A stretch of 6,884 nucleotides of DNA from RUG14219 sp045538535 (GTDB lineage: Bacteria > Cyanobacteriota > Vampirovibrionia > Gastranaerophilales > Gastranaerophilaceae). Under the pieces are notes generated by a model. It saw only the letters and a program-made list of their open reading frames with translations. It made no database searches and had not been told where the DNA came from. Positions within the stretch are counted from its first letter, which is position 1. Every line of letters begins with the position of its first letter. Below are positions 5,679-6,884 of the stretch, in pieces. The stretch spans positions 1 to 6,884 of the forward strand of contig JAZSRN010000039.1 of the NCBI GenBank assembly GCA_045538535.1, in the 5' to 3' direction. The position numbers and the translations under genes were made by a program.

Positions 5679-6281
5679 ATGGAAATACAAAGAAATAATA
5701 ATGTAAGCTTTCAAGCTTCAGGAGTTACGACTGCAAGAAGAATTTTGAAAAACGGTCAAGAAGAGTTAATAGATGTTTTGAAATTAAATCATGCGGAAGA
5801 TGACAGTTTCGTTCGGACTTGTTTGGAGTCTATGAATGCAAACGAAGATAGATTAAATACAAACCTTAAAAAAATGAGAAAATTCTTTGTGCAATTTTTG
5901 AATGACAGAAAATGCGACGGCCAAGATTATTATATTGGAGTTAAAAACGGTGAAATGATTACCGGTGGTTTTTGTTCAACCCCTATTTTTCATCGTGTTT
6001 TAGTCAATTCTAGTGTTGATACATTAGGTAGCAAATTTAATAAAGATAATTTTTTCTATGCTTTGTTAACGGATGCTAAAAAAACTTATAAAATGGGAGT
6101 TGCTGGTATTGAATTGAATAACTTTTTTAAACATGACCAGACCTCTATCGCGAAAACACAAATTAAAAAAGCAAAAACTTTAATCGAAAACCGGAACCCA
6201 AATGCAATATTTACGGAGTTTAATAGAGAAAATATTGATTTGGCCAAATTGTTTGGAGTACAAGATATTACTGTAGTATAG
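5679..6281 (+). CDS. Unrecognised 200-residue protein with N-terminal VSFQ motif
   Basis: I do not recognise this family. The ATG at 5679 is chosen because AGAAAGG (5666-5672) lies 6 nt upstream. The first 15 residues are polar and end in NNVSFQASG (7-15), a short N-terminal motif I associate with many otherwise unrelated Gastranaerophilales proteins. Residues 17-75 look helical and charged. Residues 84-105 (YYIGVKNGEMITGGFCSTPIF) read as two beta strands with a turn. Residues 125-140 are helical, 141-147 (VAGIELN) a strand, 158-172 a Lys-rich helix, and 176-200 (AIFTEFNRENIDLAKLFGV) a strand-helix. The strand-turn-strand and the closing asparagine-helix-FGV pattern are faintly like an acetyltransferase (GNAT) fold, but no acetyl-CoA loop (R/Q-x-x-G-x-G/A) is visible, so I do not assign that function. 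There is no signal peptide or membrane segment. It is divergent from the HxlR gene, which may influence it. Confidence 0.75.
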   Translation: MEIQRNNNVSFQASGVTTARRILKNGQEELIDVLKLNHAEDDSFVRTCLESMNANEDRLNTNLKKMRKFFVQFLNDRKCDGQDYYIGVKNGEMITGGFCSTPIFHRVLVNSSVDTLGSKFNKDNFFYALLTDAKKTYKMGVAGIELNNFFKHDQTSIAKTQIKKAKTLIENRNPNAIFTEFNRENIDLAKLFGVQDITVV

Positions 6282-6289
6282 CAAAATAT

Positions 6290-6317
6290 TTTAGAGTGTT
6301 AAAATTCGTGATATTAT
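6290..6317 (+). promoter_or_regulatory. Extended -10 promoter for the CxxCxxCC gene, probably leaderless
   Basis: TG (6309-6310), one base, then TATTAT (6312-6317) forms an extended -10. TTTAGA at 6290-6295, a 4/6 match, lies 16 bp upstream as -35. The predicted start falls on or next to A6325 of the ATG, 8 nt after the -10. No Shine-Dalgarno sequence precedes that ATG. Confidence 0.5.
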
Positions 6318-6324
6318 ATTCTTA

Positions 6325-6723
6325 ATGAATAAGATATTGGATTTTTTATTTGTATTAAAAAACGAATTTTTGTCGTATTTTGTGCCGGAAAAAGTTGTTT
6401 ATGAGATAACCGGTGCGTGTAAAAAATGTGGCAAATGTTGTAATTATATGTACAGTTATGACACATACACAGAACAAGAATTTAAAATAATGCAATTTCT
6501 TTTTCCAAAGTATAAAAGATTTTATATAAAAGGGAAAGATGAATTTGGGAATTTGATTTTTGCGTGCAAAATGGTTACAGAGGATGGGTTGTGTTCAGAT
6601 TATAAAAATCGGCCTACGATGTGTAAAAAATATCCGGCCAAGAGGATTTTCTATCCCGGCAAATTGCATGAGGGTTGCGGATACAAAGTGAATATAAAAA
6701 CTTTTGATGATTATCTGAAATAA
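6325..6723 (+). CDS. YkgJ-type CxxCxxCC metal-binding protein
   Basis: A 132-residue protein with the signature C32-x2-C35-x2-C38-C39 followed by C81, C90 and C100 in CSDYKNRPTMCKKYP, and a further C118. This cysteine pattern and the RP-x-x-C-x-x-(Y/F)P segment define the YkgJ/PF03692 family, annotated as zinc- or iron-chelating, for which no general biochemical role is established. An iron-sulfur or zinc site in the cytosol is the family expectation. Residues 1-20 form a hydrophobic, probably amphipathic helix without the features of a cleavable signal. The ATG at 6325 is the only reasonable start: an in-frame TAG stands at 6292-6294, and the next start-like codon (TTG at 6337) also has no ribosome site. 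It follows the 5679 gene by 43 bp but seems to have its own promoter. The length is at the short end for the family but the motif set is complete. Confidence 0.88.
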   Translation: MNKILDFLFVLKNEFLSYFVPEKVVYEITGACKKCGKCCNYMYSYDTYTEQEFKIMQFLFPKYKRFYIKGKDEFGNLIFACKMVTEDGLCSDYKNRPTMCKKYPAKRIFYPGKLHEGCGYKVNIKTFDDYLK

Positions 6724-6740
6724 TGTAAGCGTTATTTTTT
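6718..6740 (+). terminator. Weak intrinsic terminator after the CxxCxxCC gene
   Basis: AAATAATG (6718-6725, overlapping the stop codon) can pair with CGTTATTT (6730-6737) around a TAAG loop, with one G-U pair, and six T residues run from 6735 to 6740. The stem is AT-rich, so termination may be partial. Confidence 0.4.
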
Positions 6741-6749
6741 GTAAATATC

Positions 6750-6778
6750 TTGTAATTTGTTAAAAAATTTGATATAAT
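6750..6778 (+). promoter_or_regulatory. Strong extended -10 promoter for the gene at the right edge
   Basis: A -35 TTGTAA (6750-6755, 4/6) is followed after 17 bp by a perfect TATAAT (6773-6778), preceded by TG at 6770-6771 as an extended -10. The best-placed start nucleotide is A6785, which is also the A of the next ATG. This is the best promoter in the window. Confidence 0.75.
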
Positions 6779-6784
6779 GGGAAT

Positions 6785-6884
6785 ATGAAAAATATGTATT
6801 TGAATAGTATGAACATAGATTTCATTGAAAAAGTCGGGGGTTCAAAATTGCCCGAAACCCTTGCTATGACTGCATTTGCGCCTA
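6785..6884 (+). CDS. N-terminal fragment of an unrecognised protein, cut by the right edge
   Basis: Thirty-three codons are open to the window end, starting MKNMYLNSMNIDFIEKVGG and continuing with SKLPETLAMTAFAP. The start at 6785 is chosen because it lies 7 nt after a perfect extended -10 promoter; there is no Shine-Dalgarno site for this ATG or for the in-frame ATGs at 6794 and 6809. If transcription begins a few bases later, 6794 or 6809 would be the start. No domain can be recognised from so few residues, and no signal peptide is apparent. Only the promoter and the open frame support it as a gene. Confidence 0.6.
   Translation, partial: MKNMYLNSMNIDFIEKVGGSKLPETLAMTAFAP

Noticed and set aside
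6571..6583. Short match between ggttacagagg here and ggttacagaagg near 992, considered as a template/variable repeat pair
   Set aside because: The similarity spans about ten bases inside an unrelated coding frame and does not extend on either side, so it is chance.

Overview
The window looks like chromosomal DNA from a low-GC member of the non-photosynthetic cyanobacterial relatives (Melainabacteria/Vampirovibrionia, most likely Gastranaerophilales). This is an inference from three things. The GroEL has a cyanobacteria-like N-terminal half (MAKRI start, YGAPQIVNDGVTIAKEIEL stretch). The pilin-like protein carries a KAA^FTLAEVLITL leader on a large C-terminal lectin-like domain. A small orphan protein begins with an N-terminal VSFQ motif that I associate with this group. 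No 16S or other decisive marker is present.

Layout: (1) 3-1061 (+) is the 3' part of a type IV pilin-like protein cut by the left edge, with a C-type-lectin-like C-terminus. (2) 1148-3100 (+) is a 650-residue EF-hand protein with no signal peptide; its Shine-Dalgarno sequence can pair with an upstream complementary segment. (3) 3117-3153 is a perfect 17-bp hairpin that serves as a shared bidirectional terminator for the convergent genes on either side. (4) On the minus strand, an HxlR-family regulator (5547-5206), groES (5123-4839) and groEL (4813-3170) lie in the same direction, and the regulator may share a transcript with the chaperonin genes. (5) The 131-bp divergent region 5548-5678 holds the regulator's promoter and an imperfect palindrome over its -35. 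(6) On the plus strand follow an unrecognised 200-residue protein (5679-6281), a 132-residue CxxCxxCC (YkgJ-type) protein (6325-6723), and the start of a further gene (6785 to the right edge).

Functional reading: the centre is a housekeeping chaperonin operon with a possibly thiol-sensing regulator upstream. The left part encodes a surface or fimbrial protein and a calcium-binding protein of unknown role. The right part is small orphan genes. The last two start codons lie 7-8 nt after good extended -10 promoters (TGnTATTAT, TGnTATAAT) and lack ribosome binding sites, so both may make leaderless mRNAs. No RNA gene, CRISPR array, insertion sequence, phage gene or reverse transcriptase is visible, and no gene-free stretch exceeds about 130 bases. 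I do not see a clearly new multi-gene system. The best leads are the lectin-tipped pilin with its run of pyrimidine-ending codons, the self-sequestering leader of the EF-hand gene, and the paired leaderless promoters.
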